A stretch of 64,000 nucleotides of DNA from Lineus longissimus (lineage: Eukaryota; Nemertea; Pilidiophora; Heteronemertea; Lineidae). This document shows positions 42,780-55,285 of this stretch, one piece after another. Numbering within the stretch: position 1 is the first letter of the stretch; each line of letters starts with the position of its first letter. The stretch lies in assembly GCF_910592395.1 (NCBI RefSeq), contig NC_088324.1, positions 6,782,953 to 6,846,952 of the forward strand, given 5' to 3'. Below the pieces are notes generated by a model. It ran no database searches and was not told where the DNA came from. It saw only the letters and a program-made list of their open reading frames with translations. The position numbers were made by a program, and so were the translations under genes.

Positions 42780-44888
42780 CAGTAAGTAGTTTGAATTTTA
42801 TCGGTCTTTTCGCAAGTTAGGTCAAACCTTATCAAAGTGTGCGTAATGGGTACAAGAGGGGTGTTCAAAGCACACACTACCGCAAGGTATATTATGACAC
42901 GATCAGGACAGATTGTCCTGTCATAGGATAATGTTTAATTCATGTCATTTGAAAATGACATGAGTAAGCCAGAGTTTGAAGAAAGCATTGATTCATTCTG
43001 ATTTGAATGATCACTTAACTTTGAATCGGTATAGATCAGTAGATGACTGACGAACACTAAAGCTGACCTGTCCGAAATTACACTTTATTCCAATCATGAA
43101 AAATTCAGTACATTCGGTTTTTGAAAATGTCCTTTTCTAAATCAATTCTCATGACTTTTAAGGTACATTCAGATTTCTGACCATAAGAACAGTTGAATTA
43201 TAAGGCATCACCTGGATCATTATTCTCAAGGTCATTAAAATCAATGTCATTGTCCTCAGCATCTTCATCTTCGGGAAGGTCACTAGCAATATTTCTGTAC
43301 TCCCCGTTTTCATTCGGGACGAGTCCGGCTACCTGAAAGGCACGTGCTGTGGATTCAAGAGGGACGTCATCCCAAGCTTGGCTATGTAGAACAGATGTAA
43401 GGGGCATTCTTGGACAGGTGCCATCGGCTGCAGTATTTGCATGCTTCCAGTCTTTCCAGCGGCGCTGACGTGAGCTCTAAAAACCCTCATAATGGTCAAG
43501 TCCAAAGGTTGACTCAAAGATGTGCAGCGCGCGGGAATGTTATCAAGGAGCACACCAGCTTCTACAATAGGGGCACAGAATTCATCAGCCAAGTGAGGTC
43601 TAAACTGATCTAAGAGTAAAAGCCTTGTATTTGGTTCAAATTCACCAATGAATGGAAAAAAAGACTTCATCAAGCCAATGTTGGCGTGTGTCATGATTCT
43701 CCCACCCGGACCGTGATGAAGTGACACGGACATTTTCAGGAATGTTTTCAAGTCCACGAATTTCTCGGATAAAGCCTGGTTCTCTGAACACAATCTGGGC
43801 TGGCTTTTTTTCCCCATTAGATCCAATTGTCAACCCAACGGTGCATCCTAATTTAGAATTGCCCCTTGAAGTTTTAACGTCAACATCCCTCTCTCCCGGA
43901 GTAGCTGCCGTATACATGGGCAGAAAGTCCAATTGACAAAAGGTTTTATTCATATTGTAAATTGTATGTTGCCTCACTATGTCCCTGACGTTTCCTTGAA
44001 ATCGGTGGACACGCTCATTAACGTCAGCTGGAATCGAAGTCGTGTTTCTTGTCTTGCGACGAAATACAATCCGTTTCCGTTTTATGAAATCGCTGATCCA
44101 TCATGGAGAGCACTGTAAAAGGGACCGCTCCGGTCGGTTCAAAAGGTAGTTTTCTCTATCATCACCTGGAAGCTCATCCCACCAGCGGTTGAATTCCAGC
44201 TCGGCAGCATGGACCAGATCACCTCTGGATACGGGGAGGGCAAGACGAGAAATTCGAGAAATCGGTTGTGAACCTGCTCCTCCAGTTGTGGCCACCATCC
44301 GTCGTGGTCGATTCTGACCCTCCTACTTTGAGCATTGTTCTCGGCCTGTTCCATTAACGTTTCCCGATTTGCTATCCATCTTCGCAAGGACGTTACTGCC
44401 AACCTGAAACGTATGGCATACTCTGCCACATTAAGCAGCCAACCATGTTCAATCGCATGTTCGCAATCGAGGACGTGGCGCAATCGTACAGTTACACTAT
44501 AGCTGCTGTGACATCTTGGTAGTCTAGAACTAGCAACTTCATCATCCTCATCAGTGTCCATAACAATGGCAGTTGAGAGTATGAGCACAAGATACAACAG
44601 ATGTTTTTGAATTTTCGCATTGGGCATTATCTCCAGCTGGAAAAGGTCTGTCCTGAAGCTCACAGGCCTGCATGTACCATAAACCTACCTGTACCTATTA
44701 CATCACGGCAAATCGAGTCAAACAGACCACACGCATTGGGACATCAAGCCTGGCTGAAAATTGATTAGGCCAAGTTGACGCTACTGCCTAGCCAAGGATC
44801 TAATGCTTACCTGATTTCTCCCATTGTGGGCCACAAAATGGTTTTGGCTGTAAACTAGGCCGAAGACCGATAAAATCCGAACTTACTG
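42780..44888 (-). mobile_element. Tigger/pogo-like transposon in intron 2 of unit E
   Basis: Complete ends, CAGTAAGTAGTTTG at 42,780 and ACTTACTG ending 44,888, followed by TATATAG. The least rearranged copy in overall length. Confidence 0.85.
43198..44561 (-). pseudogene. Tigger-like transposase, unit E copy
   Basis: Starts MDTDEDDEVASSRL. The shared -1 shift follows HNRFLEF. A one-base A insertion near 43,665 breaks the frame before LLLLDQF. The C-terminal tail is VAGLVPNENGEYRN then an acidic DEDAEDNDIDF stretch, with a TAA at 43,198. The Asp-to-Asn site reads YNMNKT. Confidence 0.78.
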
Positions 44889-47634
44889 TATATAGTAACT
44901 GGCTTCAGGCCACTTCGGGTCACTTTAGCCCAATGGTAATAGGCAGGTTTCGCACCGTTACGAACTACGAAAACCGAGCACGAAAATCGAAAGAAGACGA
45001 AGAAATATTCTCATAGTGTAGCAAAATCTAAAGTCTTCTCCTGCTTGTTGGCTGGGGAAGCCTAATGTAACGAAGAATTAGAAATAGTTTTATTATAATA
45101 CTGCATTAAAATCAATAGTCTTCACCAGCCAAAAAGCTTAATTAACAACATCACCTTACAACCGGAAAGCAACTATCACTTATATGTTTACCATCCCGTG
45201 ACTAGCTCAATTTTTATAATTTTTATTTCGTAGCCTATCTGGAAATGCAAAGTACGTTGAGTCTCTAGTTTTTGGGAAAGTGCTTCAGTTTAGTGATAAG
45301 CACGCATCTGCAACTCTACCTTATATACATACATTCAAATACAAACAGATTACAATTACCTTTTATATAAGATTCCTTCAGAACAAGCTTGCCCAGAATG
45401 TGTGGAATATGTGGGTACGTTTCTACACTGATGTAGAAAGAATTAGCGTAGGAGATAACCCACATAAGGAAGTGGTGATTGGTGTTTGGCACACGGATAC
45501 CTCTAAACATATCAATGTACGAGACTTTTTTCACTTTTCAGTCGGCTATCAATCGATTGTCAGTCGCAAATGTTGGCAGCATTTTGCTGTTACAATTACC
45601 AGGAATAAGTCTATTCCTAAGCCCCATGTCAAACTTTTTAGGAACGGGAACCTCTTAAGAATGACAAAGTATAAGCGATATAAAAACACGCATGTATGGA
45701 GGAAGCATCCTTTTTGGGTAAATTCATTCAAATAAATCAAATGTCGAATTTTAGGTTTTACCCAACTATCGTGACAAAACTTGATATTTTGAGAGGAAAA
45801 AAAGAGGTAGGTTGGTCAACTCGTTAATTTATGAGCCGGAGGGCTTCACCACGACTTTGAAGACGAGTTTATTATTTTTATATTATGCACTGGTCCGACT
45901 AGGAATTTTAGGACATTATTATGCTGGGCGAGGTAGTTTAGTTGAGAAAACTCGAATTTATGTTAACATTAGACGACTGTAATTCACCATCCAATCAGTC
46001 GTAAATGAGCATCATCCGATACCTACGCTAATCAAATAAAAAATTAGCATCGGTCGGAATGGTTTAACCAAATTCTTGTGTCAGGAAAACATCAGGACAA
46101 TGGCCAATATTACTGCAGTTCATCATACGTTATTACCAAGTTGGTATTTCGAGGACGAAATATACTATGGAAATGTTAGCCTACATATGCAAGTTGTGGC
46201 AATAATTAGATTTTTTAGCATGCGAAATGTCCCCAAACCTCTTCGGCACATGCAGCTTGTTTTTAAAGGAATGGGTTTATTTTTCTCCTGTTTCTGAGCA
46301 AACACTACTTCTGAATGTTTTTGACGATCTGTACATTTTGTTTGTACTCTTAGTTATAAAAAACACGATTTTCGTAAATGTTCCCCCTCAACCCTTCACC
46401 TCATTAACAGGGTCACTGAAGGCAGTGAAGGCAGTGTTGCTTTGCCGTGATTTGTTGGGCTGAAGCCTTGCAAACTACGCCTTTTCTTTCCCACTTTTCT
46501 AATTGTTCGAAGCTAACTTAGGAAAAGATGACGAATGTACGCACTGCCAGTGTATTTTTATGTGTTCAAGCAATTACAAGTTATGTCATCTGCCACCGAG
46601 GTTGTTTGGGGCTCTCCCCGATTCGCCAAGCAAAAAGGAAACATCCATATCTACAGCAAGACGTCACAGCGTAGACCCATGGCTCCATGCAGCGCCTTAC
46701 TAGTATCGGTCCTCATGGAGAGGATCGACGCATGGAGGGCTGACTCGGTTCAAATCGGAGTCAACATCGGAATAGCATGATAATTCGAGCAGATTTGGAA
46801 TTTTTCCTTTTTTTGACATTGGTCGATGGAAACACCTTTATAGAGGTTACTGGGCAGCCTACAGCTTGGGAATACTGCCCTTCAATTACTAATACCAACG
46901 GTCCTCCGAACAAGCATATTTCGGCTAAAATTTAAATATTAGCTTCTTGTCTCCTCCAATAATGAACTTTGGAATAATTTTATCGTACAATTTGAGAAAT
47001 ATTGGCATCTGTTCAACAAGATAGCTGCCGAAACATGAGCATTAGTTGCAGCGAACATATGCCGAACAGGGTATATCGAGGGGAAATTGCTGAAAACAAT
47101 GCATAGGCCTATTCGTGAATGTGGCAGTTGTCTTTATGTTTATAAACATCTCGAGAGCTTTTTCAAGTAATAAAAGCTTATTAGCTATCCCGATCAGAGT
47201 TCAATATATTTACAGTAATATAGTAATATGTCTATAGTAAGAGAAGTTCCTTATATGTAAATTGTCGATCAGACGAATACTAAGCTAGCTATGTGCCAAA
47301 GTACAAACCAGGCACAAGACCAATGATACTGGGTCAAGGAAGTTTTGTTAATGCTTTCGACTCTTCCGTAGCATTCTTGTTCACCAAACAAGGAACAGTG
47401 CACGAAACTTTACAAGAATTAGTAGTTGTGGACCATATTCGATCTAAGCTTGATTGTACCAGAGAATGCTTGAAACAATTCATGACCAGTGAGGCAGAAA
47501 AGTGTCTCGGGTTCCTTTACGAAGTCAGAAGGACCAGTTGTGCGGTTTACAAAGTATTTGTGTCGATCTCATCTTTAAATAATTATGGAGCGACGACAAC
47601 CAGATATCAACGACAGAAATTTGCATGTACCTAA

Positions 47635-48711
47635 AGTAATAGAGCTCACTATCTAAGGAACAAAGCAAGATATTACATTTTTATTGAAAACAAGTTGTTG
47701 TAAATCATCTGACCCATCTTCTCTGAAAATGGCATGACGATAGCATTGATAATAAGAGAGTTGCGAGCTAACGACTGAGATAAACAAAAGACAAGGTAGC
47801 TCATCAATGTAGTACAAATTAGTTACGTGACTGAAAAATCTAACCCACTTGTACAACTTCACATATTACCAATTATCCCTGAAAGTAAAAGCTCTCCGCC
47901 ATGCAGGGTGAATCCCCTCTACAGGTAACTATACAGCGACGTCAAGCCGATATCAACTACAGGAATTTTGAAAATAAATCACAGCGAGTGGAGCTGCAAA
48001 ATGATAATATGCTCCTAGGATGTCTGTACGGAAAGTTCGGGTGTCAAGGGGAAAAGGAAATGGGAAAAGCGTAATGCTGAAAGTATAAATTGCTTGAAAT
48101 CTGCGGGGTTTTTTGGTTCATGCGTTTGATAACAAGTTAGACCTGTAAGAAAGGCAAACTAATGAAGAAAAACTCCGACTCATATAACGCATGAGACGAT
48201 AATAATGACGGAATTAGTCACAAACAGCTCAATATTGATGACTCATCGAAAGTCTTTAAAAATCTATATCGTAAATGATGACTTGGATATTTGTACAAAT
48301 TTTGACTTTCGCTCTTATAAATTAATGATATGTACCACACACACACAAACAACGAGAGCATTGCTGTAAATACAATTGAAAGTTATTCCAAATTGTGATC
48401 ATTGAAATTACAGTTGATGAAGATTGATACCTTTTTTATTGGCCACCCGATATATCCTTTCAAACTCAATCTACTTTCCACTCAAGCAAAAAATGATTTA
48501 TTAATAACAAAGACACAAGAAACATTTTGTTTCTCATAGCGAGAACTCGATCAATATAATATATAGATATTAAACGTATTGACTTCATATAGTTCATATA
48601 ATGTAATATTACAACGGGGAATTCAAAGCAAAACTGGACATCCCATCGCTATTTTTCAAATGGTTCAAGGCACTAGGTCGTATTCGACTTGGTACAAGAG
48701 TAAGACCGATT
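47635..48711 (+). other. 3' region of unit E and spacer to unit F
   Basis: Same layout as the other unit boundaries (exon-tail copy at about 47,910, AATAAA at about 47,975). No gene seen. Confidence 0.55.
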
Positions 48712-49302
48712 ATGACAGCTGATCGGAATCATGGCATAGATTCCAAAAAGGTGCTGTTAATTGACTTCAACTTTTGTTGGTGTTTGATGGTGGCATCAGT
48801 GATGATTTCGTTGTCATACTTTATGTGCACTTGTGCACTTATAACACTTAATATAGGAGGTGTGACTGCTGGCTCTCTCCCGAAAGGTAAGATAGAGACC
48901 ACGATATAAGGGCACTGTTGTTCCAAACAAGTTAGTCAGTGATTTGGCTTTAACTTACGAACATAACGTGAAGTAAAAGTACACGCTATATTCGTGACCT
49001 AACATGTTTGAACAACTGGCCTCGGCCTAGAACACCGATGATGGGCCAGACGAACATGTGTTAATGAGAGATGAAATGCTTATGACCACGTACGTACGGG
49101 GGGGGGGGGGGGGCTGTCCTTAATTAAAGTCATTATAGTTTAAGTATTCGCTGCAAGAAACTGTCGTTTAAGGGTTCTAGTACTTTTTTTCACAAACGCT
49201 TATTAGAAATATTACAAATACTAATGTTATTATAATATGATTGTTAGCTCTTCTGGATTACAAGCTTGATGGATCTGATCCGGATATACGGTTTGTATAT
49301 CA

Positions 49303-51407
49303 CAGTAAGTAGTTTGAATTTTATCGGTCTTTACGCAAGTTAGGCCAAACCTTATCAAAGTGTGCGTAATGGGTACAAGAGGGGTGTTCAAAGCACACAC
49401 TACCGCAAGGAATATTATGACACGATCAGGACAGATTGTCCTGTCAAAGGATAATGTTCAATTCATGCCATTTGAAAAAGACATGAGTAAGCCAAAGTTT
49501 GAAGAAATCATTGATGCATTCTGATTTGAATGATCACTTAACTTTGAATGGACCTGGATCAGTAGATGACTGACCAACACTAAAGCTGACCTGTCCGAAA
49601 TTACACTTTATTTCCAATCATGAAAAATTCAGTACATTCGGTTTTTGAAAATGTCCTTTTCTAAATCAAGTCTCATTACTTTTAAGGTACATTCAGATTT
49701 CTGACCATGGGAACAGTGGAAATATAAGGCATCACCTGGATCATTATTCTCAAGGTCATCAAAATCAATCTCATTTTCCTCAGCATCTTCATCTGCATCT
49801 TCGAGAAGGTCATTAGCAATATTTTTGTACTCCCCGTTTTCATTCGGGACGAGTCCGGCTACCTGAAAGGCACGTGCTGTGGATTCAGGAGGGACGTCAT
49901 CCCAGGCTCGGCTATGTAGAACAGATGCAAGGGGTATTCTGGGACTGGTGCCATCGGCTGCAGTATTTGCATGCTTCCAGTCTTTCCAGCGGCGCTGACA
50001 TGAGCTTTAAATGCCCTCATAATGGTCAAGTCCAAAGGTTGACTCATAGATGTGCACCGCGCGGGAATGTTATCAAGGAGCACACCAGCTCCTACAATAG
50101 GGGCACAGAATTCATCAGCCAAGTGAGGTCTTAACTGATCTAAGAGTAAAAGCCTTGTATTTGGTTCAAATTCACCAATGAATGGAGAAAAGACTTCATC
50201 AAGCCAATGTTGGAGTGTGTCATGATTCCCCCACCCTGACCGTGATGAAGTGACGCGGACCTTTTCAGGAATGTTTCCAAGTCCACGAATTTCTCGGAAG
50301 AAGCCTGGTTCTCTGAACACAATATGGGCTGGCATTTTTTCCCCATTAGATCCAAATGTCAACCCAACGGTGCATCCCAGTTTAGTATTGCCCCTTGAAA
50401 TTTTAACGTCAACATCCCTCTGTCCCGGAGTAGCTGCCGTATACATGGGCAGAAAGTCCAACTGACAAAAGGTTTGATTCATATTGTAAATTGCATGTTG
50501 CCTCACTCTATCCCTGACGTTTCCTTGAAATCGGCAGACACGCTCATTAGCGTCAACTGGAATCGAAGTCGTGTTTCTTGTCTTGCGACGAAATACAATC
50601 CGTTTCCGTTTCAAGAAATCGCTGATCCATCCTGGAGAGAAAGATGGACCGCTCCGGTCGGTTCAAAAGGTAGTTTTCTCTATCATCACCTGGAAGCTCA
50701 TCCCACCAGCGGTGGAATTCCAGCTCGGCAGCATGGACCCGATCAACTCTGGATACGGGGAGGGCAAGACGAGAAATTCGAGAAATCGGTTGTAAACCTG
50801 CTCCTCCACTTGTGGCCACCATCCGTCGTGGTCGCTTCTAACCCTTCTACTTTGAGCATTGTTCTCGGTCTGCTCCATTAACATTTCCCGATTTGCTATC
50901 CATCTTCGCAATGACGTAACTGCAAACCCGAAGCGTCTGGCATATTCTGCCACATTAAGCAGCCAACCATGTTCAATCGCATGTTCGCAATCGAGGACGT
51001 GGCGCAATCGTACAGTTACACTATAGCTGTTGTGACGTCTTGGTAGTCTTGGACTATCAACTTCATCATCCTCATCAGTGTCCATACCAATGGCAGTTGA
51101 GAGTATGAACACAAGATACAACATATGTTTTCGAATTTTCGCATTGGGCATTATCTCCAGCTGGAAAAGGTCTGTCCTGAAGCTCATAGGCCTGCATGTA
51201 CCATAAACCTACCTGTACTTATTACATCACGGCAATAATCGAGTCAAACAGTCCACACGCATGGGAACATCAAGCCTGGCTGAAAATTGATAAGGCCAAG
51301 TTGACGCTACTCCAGGATCTAATGCTTACCTGATTTCTCCCATTATGGGCCGCAAATTGGTTTTGGCTGTAAACTAGTCCGAAGACCGATAAAATCCGAA
51401 CTTACTG
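49303..51407 (-). mobile_element. Tigger/pogo-like transposon in intron 2 of unit F
   Basis: CAGTAAGTAGTTTG at 49,303; right end ACTTACTG at 51,407. The short TACATA stretch before the left end in other units is missing here. Confidence 0.85.
49725..51085 (-). pseudogene. Tigger-like transposase, unit F copy
   Basis: A 251-aa frame (49,859-50,614) covers FMKRKRIVFRRK-like residues to the SMSQPLDLTIMRAFKAHV motif and LNPQHVPFR. This includes the second and third catalytic Asp positions, with YNMNQT at the first. A short deletion near 50,640 removes LFQC and shifts the frame. The HTH part is at 50,800-51,085. Confidence 0.78.
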
Positions 51408-53097
51408 TATATACTAACTGGCTTGAGGCCACTTCGGTTCACTTTAGCCCATTGGTAATAGGAAGGTTTCGCACCGTTACGAACTACGAAAACCGAGCAC
51501 GAAAATCGAAAGAAGACGAAGAAATATTCTCATAGGGGAGCAAAATCTAAAGTCTTCTCCTGCTTGTTGGCTGGGGAAGCTTAATGTAACGAAGAATTGG
51601 AAATAGTTTTATTATAATAGTGGATAAAAATCAATAGTCTTCACCAGCCAACAAGCTTAATCAACAACATTACCTAACATCCGGAAAGCAACTATCACTG
51701 ACATGTTTGCCATCACGTGACCAGTTCAATTTCTATCATTTTTATTTCGTAGCCTATCTGGAAATGCGAAGTACGTCGAGTCTCTAGTTTTTGGGAAAGT
51801 GCTTCAGTTTAATGATAAGCACGCATCTGCAACTCTACCTTATATAAATACATTCAAATACAAACAGATTACAATTACCTTTTATATAAGATTCCTTCCG
51901 AACAAGCTTGCCCAGAATACGTTGTTACATTTCTATACTGATGTAGAAAGAATTACATTTTTCACTTTTACATCGGCTATCAGTCGATTGTCAGTCGCAA
52001 ATGTTGGCAGCATATTGCTATTACAATTACCAGGAATAAGTCTACTCCTAAGCCCCATGTCAAACTTTATAGGAACGGGAACCTCTTAAGAATGACAAAG
52101 TGAAAGCGATATAAAGAAAAGCATAAGTGGAGAAAGGTTTCATTTTTGGGTAAATTCATTCAAATGAATCAAATGTCGAATTTTAGGTTTTACCCAACTA
52201 TAGCGACAAAACTTGATATTTTGAGGAGCAAAAAAAGAGGTAGGTTGGTCAACTCGTTAAATATCTGAGCCTGAGGGCTTCACCACCACTTTGAAGACGA
52301 GTTTATTATTTTCATATGATACACTGGTCCGACTGGGAATTTTAGGAAATTATTGTGCTGGGAGACGTAGTAGACGCACTGCCAGTGTATTTTTATGTGT
52401 TCAAGCAATTACAAGTTATGTCATCTGCCACCGAGGTTGTTTGGGGCTCTCCCCGATTCGCCAAGCAAAAAGGAAACATCTATATCTACAGCAAGACGTC
52501 ACAGCGTAGATAAATGGCTCCATGCAGCGCCTTACTAGTGCATCGGTCCTCATGGAGAGGATCGACGCATGGAGGGCTGACTCGGTTCAAATCGGAGTCA
52601 ACATCGGAATAGCATGATAATTCGGGCGGATTTTGAATTTTTCCTTTTTTTGTGAAATTTGTCGATGGAAACATCTTTATAGAGGTGACTGGGCAGCCGA
52701 CAGCTTGGGAATACTGCCCTTACTAATACCAACGGTCCTTCGAACAAGCATATTTCGGCTCAAATTTAAATATTAGCTTCTTGTCTCCTCAAATAATGAA
52801 CTTTGGAATAGCTTTATAGTACAATTTGAGAAATATTGGCATCTGTTCAACAAGATAGCTGCCGAAACATGAGCATTAGTTGCAGCGAACATATGCCGAA
52901 CAGGGTATATCGCAAAAGCTTTCTTCATTCTTGATATTGTGCTGCTCGAGGGGAAATTGCTGAAAACAATGCATAGGCCTATTCGTGAATGTGGCAGTTG
53001 TCTTTATGTCTAAAACACCTCGAGAGCTTTTTCAAGTAATAAAAGCTTAATAGCTATCCAGATCAGAGTTCAATATATTTACAGCAATATAGTAATA

Positions 53098-54759
53098 CAC
53101 TGTTGGGCAAAATGGTTGTCACCCCTGCGATGGCATATATGATTGCATAATCATTTCTAATTTATTTTGATACGGTAAACATTAATGAGTGGAAACTTTG
53201 CAGTTGTACACACATGGTATTAGCGGGTGTTTTTGGACCACAAACTTGCACATGTTTGCCATCAATTGCTTATTAATTGACATTTTATCTACGGAGGCTC
53301 ATCAGGGACCTTAACTATGGAAAACATCTTTGTCATTGTTTCACTCTTTTCTCTCCATCTGACCAGATTTGATTGTTCAAATTGATAGGAATTGCACAAT
53401 TGGGTAATTTCTCACTGCTAACATACCTAATATCGCGTATTGCCCCCACGGGCTGAAATGAGCGCTGCAATTCGTCGGGACATGCTTGTAACGAGGCTTT
53501 GTATCCTTCGTTGGGGGATTTCGCCCCAAATACGGATAATTGCATCACCAAGGTCGGCAAGGTTCTGAGGCTGAGGGTCCAAATTTTCGAGTTCTCTGCC
53601 GATATGGTCCCACAGGTGCTCTATGGGTTCATATCCGGGCTGTAAGGAGGCCAGTTCAGACGGTTGACGTCTTGTTCGTGCAAGAAATTGTTCACTATTG
53701 CTGCTCTGTGGGGGTCTGGCGTTGTCGTCTGCAGGTGTCCAGTTGTTGCCGAAGTGGGCCCTTGCTTCTGGCAGCACATGATCTCGGAGGATCTCCAAGT
53801 AGAGGAGACCGTTTACATTTTGCTCTAGGACGCGGACTGCAGTTTTTCCATGATAATGAATGGCGCCCCAGATATGGACTGAACCACCTCCAAATGGAAC
53901 ACGCAGGGCTACACAGTCTTCCCGAAGCTGCTCGCCTGGTAATCGACGAACTCTGACCCTGCCATCAACGCGGAACAGCAAGAAACGGGAATCGTCACCA
54001 AAGACGATGTGGCGCCACATTTCGCCCGGCACGTCAGCATGCGCTCTCGCCCACAGAAGCCGTCGACGTTTTGCCGCATCTGTCAATTTTGGACAGACTA
54101 CCTGCCTTCTTGCATGATACCCGGCAGCAATCAGCCTACGGTTTACTGTTGTCCGACTAGCGTCAACATTATCCAGGTTGTGCCAGTCATTGTGCAGCTG
54201 TGTCGTCGTTTTCTTACGATCTGCACGGCAACGAAGCAAGAGATGACGGTCGTCTCTTTCATTAGAGATGCGAGGTCGACCAGTAGATCTCCGAACGTTA
54301 ACATTACCGTCCTGTCACCACTTCGAAATCCACCTTTGCACCGTCCTTTTCGAAAGTCCCATTACTTCGGCGATGGCGCCAGGACCTTGCCCGCTGCGCC
54401 ACCTTCCAATGGCCTCCCCTCGCTGAATTTGGCTGTATTGGCCGGGAATGACAAGTTCTCCATTTGCTGGTCAAGAAAATCTAATAGGATTGCGTTGGTT
54501 AACCAGGAGAATGCACGAACACCTAGTCGGCTGTGGACTAGGCATAGGAACGAAAGGACATGGTCAGCAGAAACACTCCTTTTATAGTGTCTTATTACAT
54601 CACACGACTGCCATACCCTGTGACGAAATTGAATTAGGTCACTCATGTCAATTTCAATCTAAGAATGGAAGAAATCTGACCATGATTGTGGAGAAATATG
54701 GATATAAACCTGAAACTCACAATTTTCTATAGGGGTGACAACCATTTTGCCCATCAGTG
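53098..54759 (-). mobile_element. Tc1-like transposon in intron 3 of unit F
   Basis: 29-bp terminal inverted repeats CACTG(T/A)TGGGCAAAATGG... lie at 53,098-53,126 and 54,731-54,759. TA precedes the left end; CA follows the right end where the empty site in unit E reads TA. Length is 1,662 bp. It carries one near-complete transposase. Confidence 0.9.
53427..54475 (-). pseudogene. Tc1-like transposase with one stop codon in the HTH region
   Basis: Two helix-turn-helix parts: GAIAEVMGLSKRTVQRWISKW, then after a TGA at 54,315-54,317 the GRPR-box STGRPRISNERDD. The catalytic part (53,427-54,239) is open: FGDDSRFLLFRVDGR (first Asp), ADDNARPPQS (second Asp, with Pro where His is usual) and GYEPIEHLWDHI (third residue Glu, DDE type). 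A single nonsense change suggests fairly recent inactivation. Confidence 0.8.
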
Positions 54760-55285
54760 CATGTCTATAGTATGAGAAGTTCCTTATATGTAAATTGTCG
54801 ATCAGACGAATGCTAAGCCAGCTATGTGCCAAAGTATAAACCAGGCACAAGACCAATGATACTGGGTTAAGGAAATTTTGTTAATGCTTTCCACTCTTCC
54901 GTAGCATTCTTGTTCACCAAACAAGGTACAGTGCACGAAACTTTACAAGAATTAGTAGTTGTGGAACATATTCGATCTAAGCTTGATTGTACCAGAGAAT
55001 GCTTGAGACAATTCATGACTGGTGAGGCAGAAAAGTGTCTCGGGTTCCTTTACGAAGTCAGAAGAACCAGTTGTGCGGTTTACAACGTATTTGTGTCGAT
55101 CTCATCTTTAAATAATTATGGAGCGACAACAACCAGGTATCAACGACAGGAATTATCATGTACCTAAAGTAATAGAGCTCGCTATTTAAGGGACAAAGCA
55201 AGATATTACATTTTCATTGAAAAAAAATTGTTGTAAATCATCTGACCCATCTTTTCTGAAAATGGCATGACGATAGCACTGATAA

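Larger units (their letters stand above)
42182..47634 (+). pseudogene. Unit E LamG-PAN gene, frameshifted in exon 3
   Basis: Exons by homology: 42,182-42,356, 42,714-42,756, 45,234-45,806, 47,372-47,634. Exon 3 gained 9 bp in frame (NVWNMW) but lost one base near 45,712 (GCATCCTTTTTGGG) and another near 45,796, which leads to an early stop at NSFK. The PAN exon is open. Exon 1 reads CTCAHITVNIGG. A shortened LamG-only secreted product is conceivable, but it would lack the last LamG strands. Confidence 0.75.
48712..55167 (+). pseudogene. Unit F LamG-PAN gene, exon 3 broken by deletion
   Basis: Exons by homology: 48,712-48,886, 49,248-49,290, 51,753-52,239, 54,905-55,167. Exon 3 lacks 79 bp around 51,955 (between VERI and FHF) and has a TGA in the LLRMTK region near 52,101. 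Intron 3 lost about 590 bp near 52,372 and gained a Tc1-like element. Exon 4 is still open (FMTGEAEKCLGF). This is the most damaged unit. Confidence 0.78.

Noticed and set aside
53540-54587. Plus-strand frames of 138 and 192 aa
   Set aside because: Opposite-strand shadows of the Tc1-like transposase, which has clear catalytic motifs on the minus strand.
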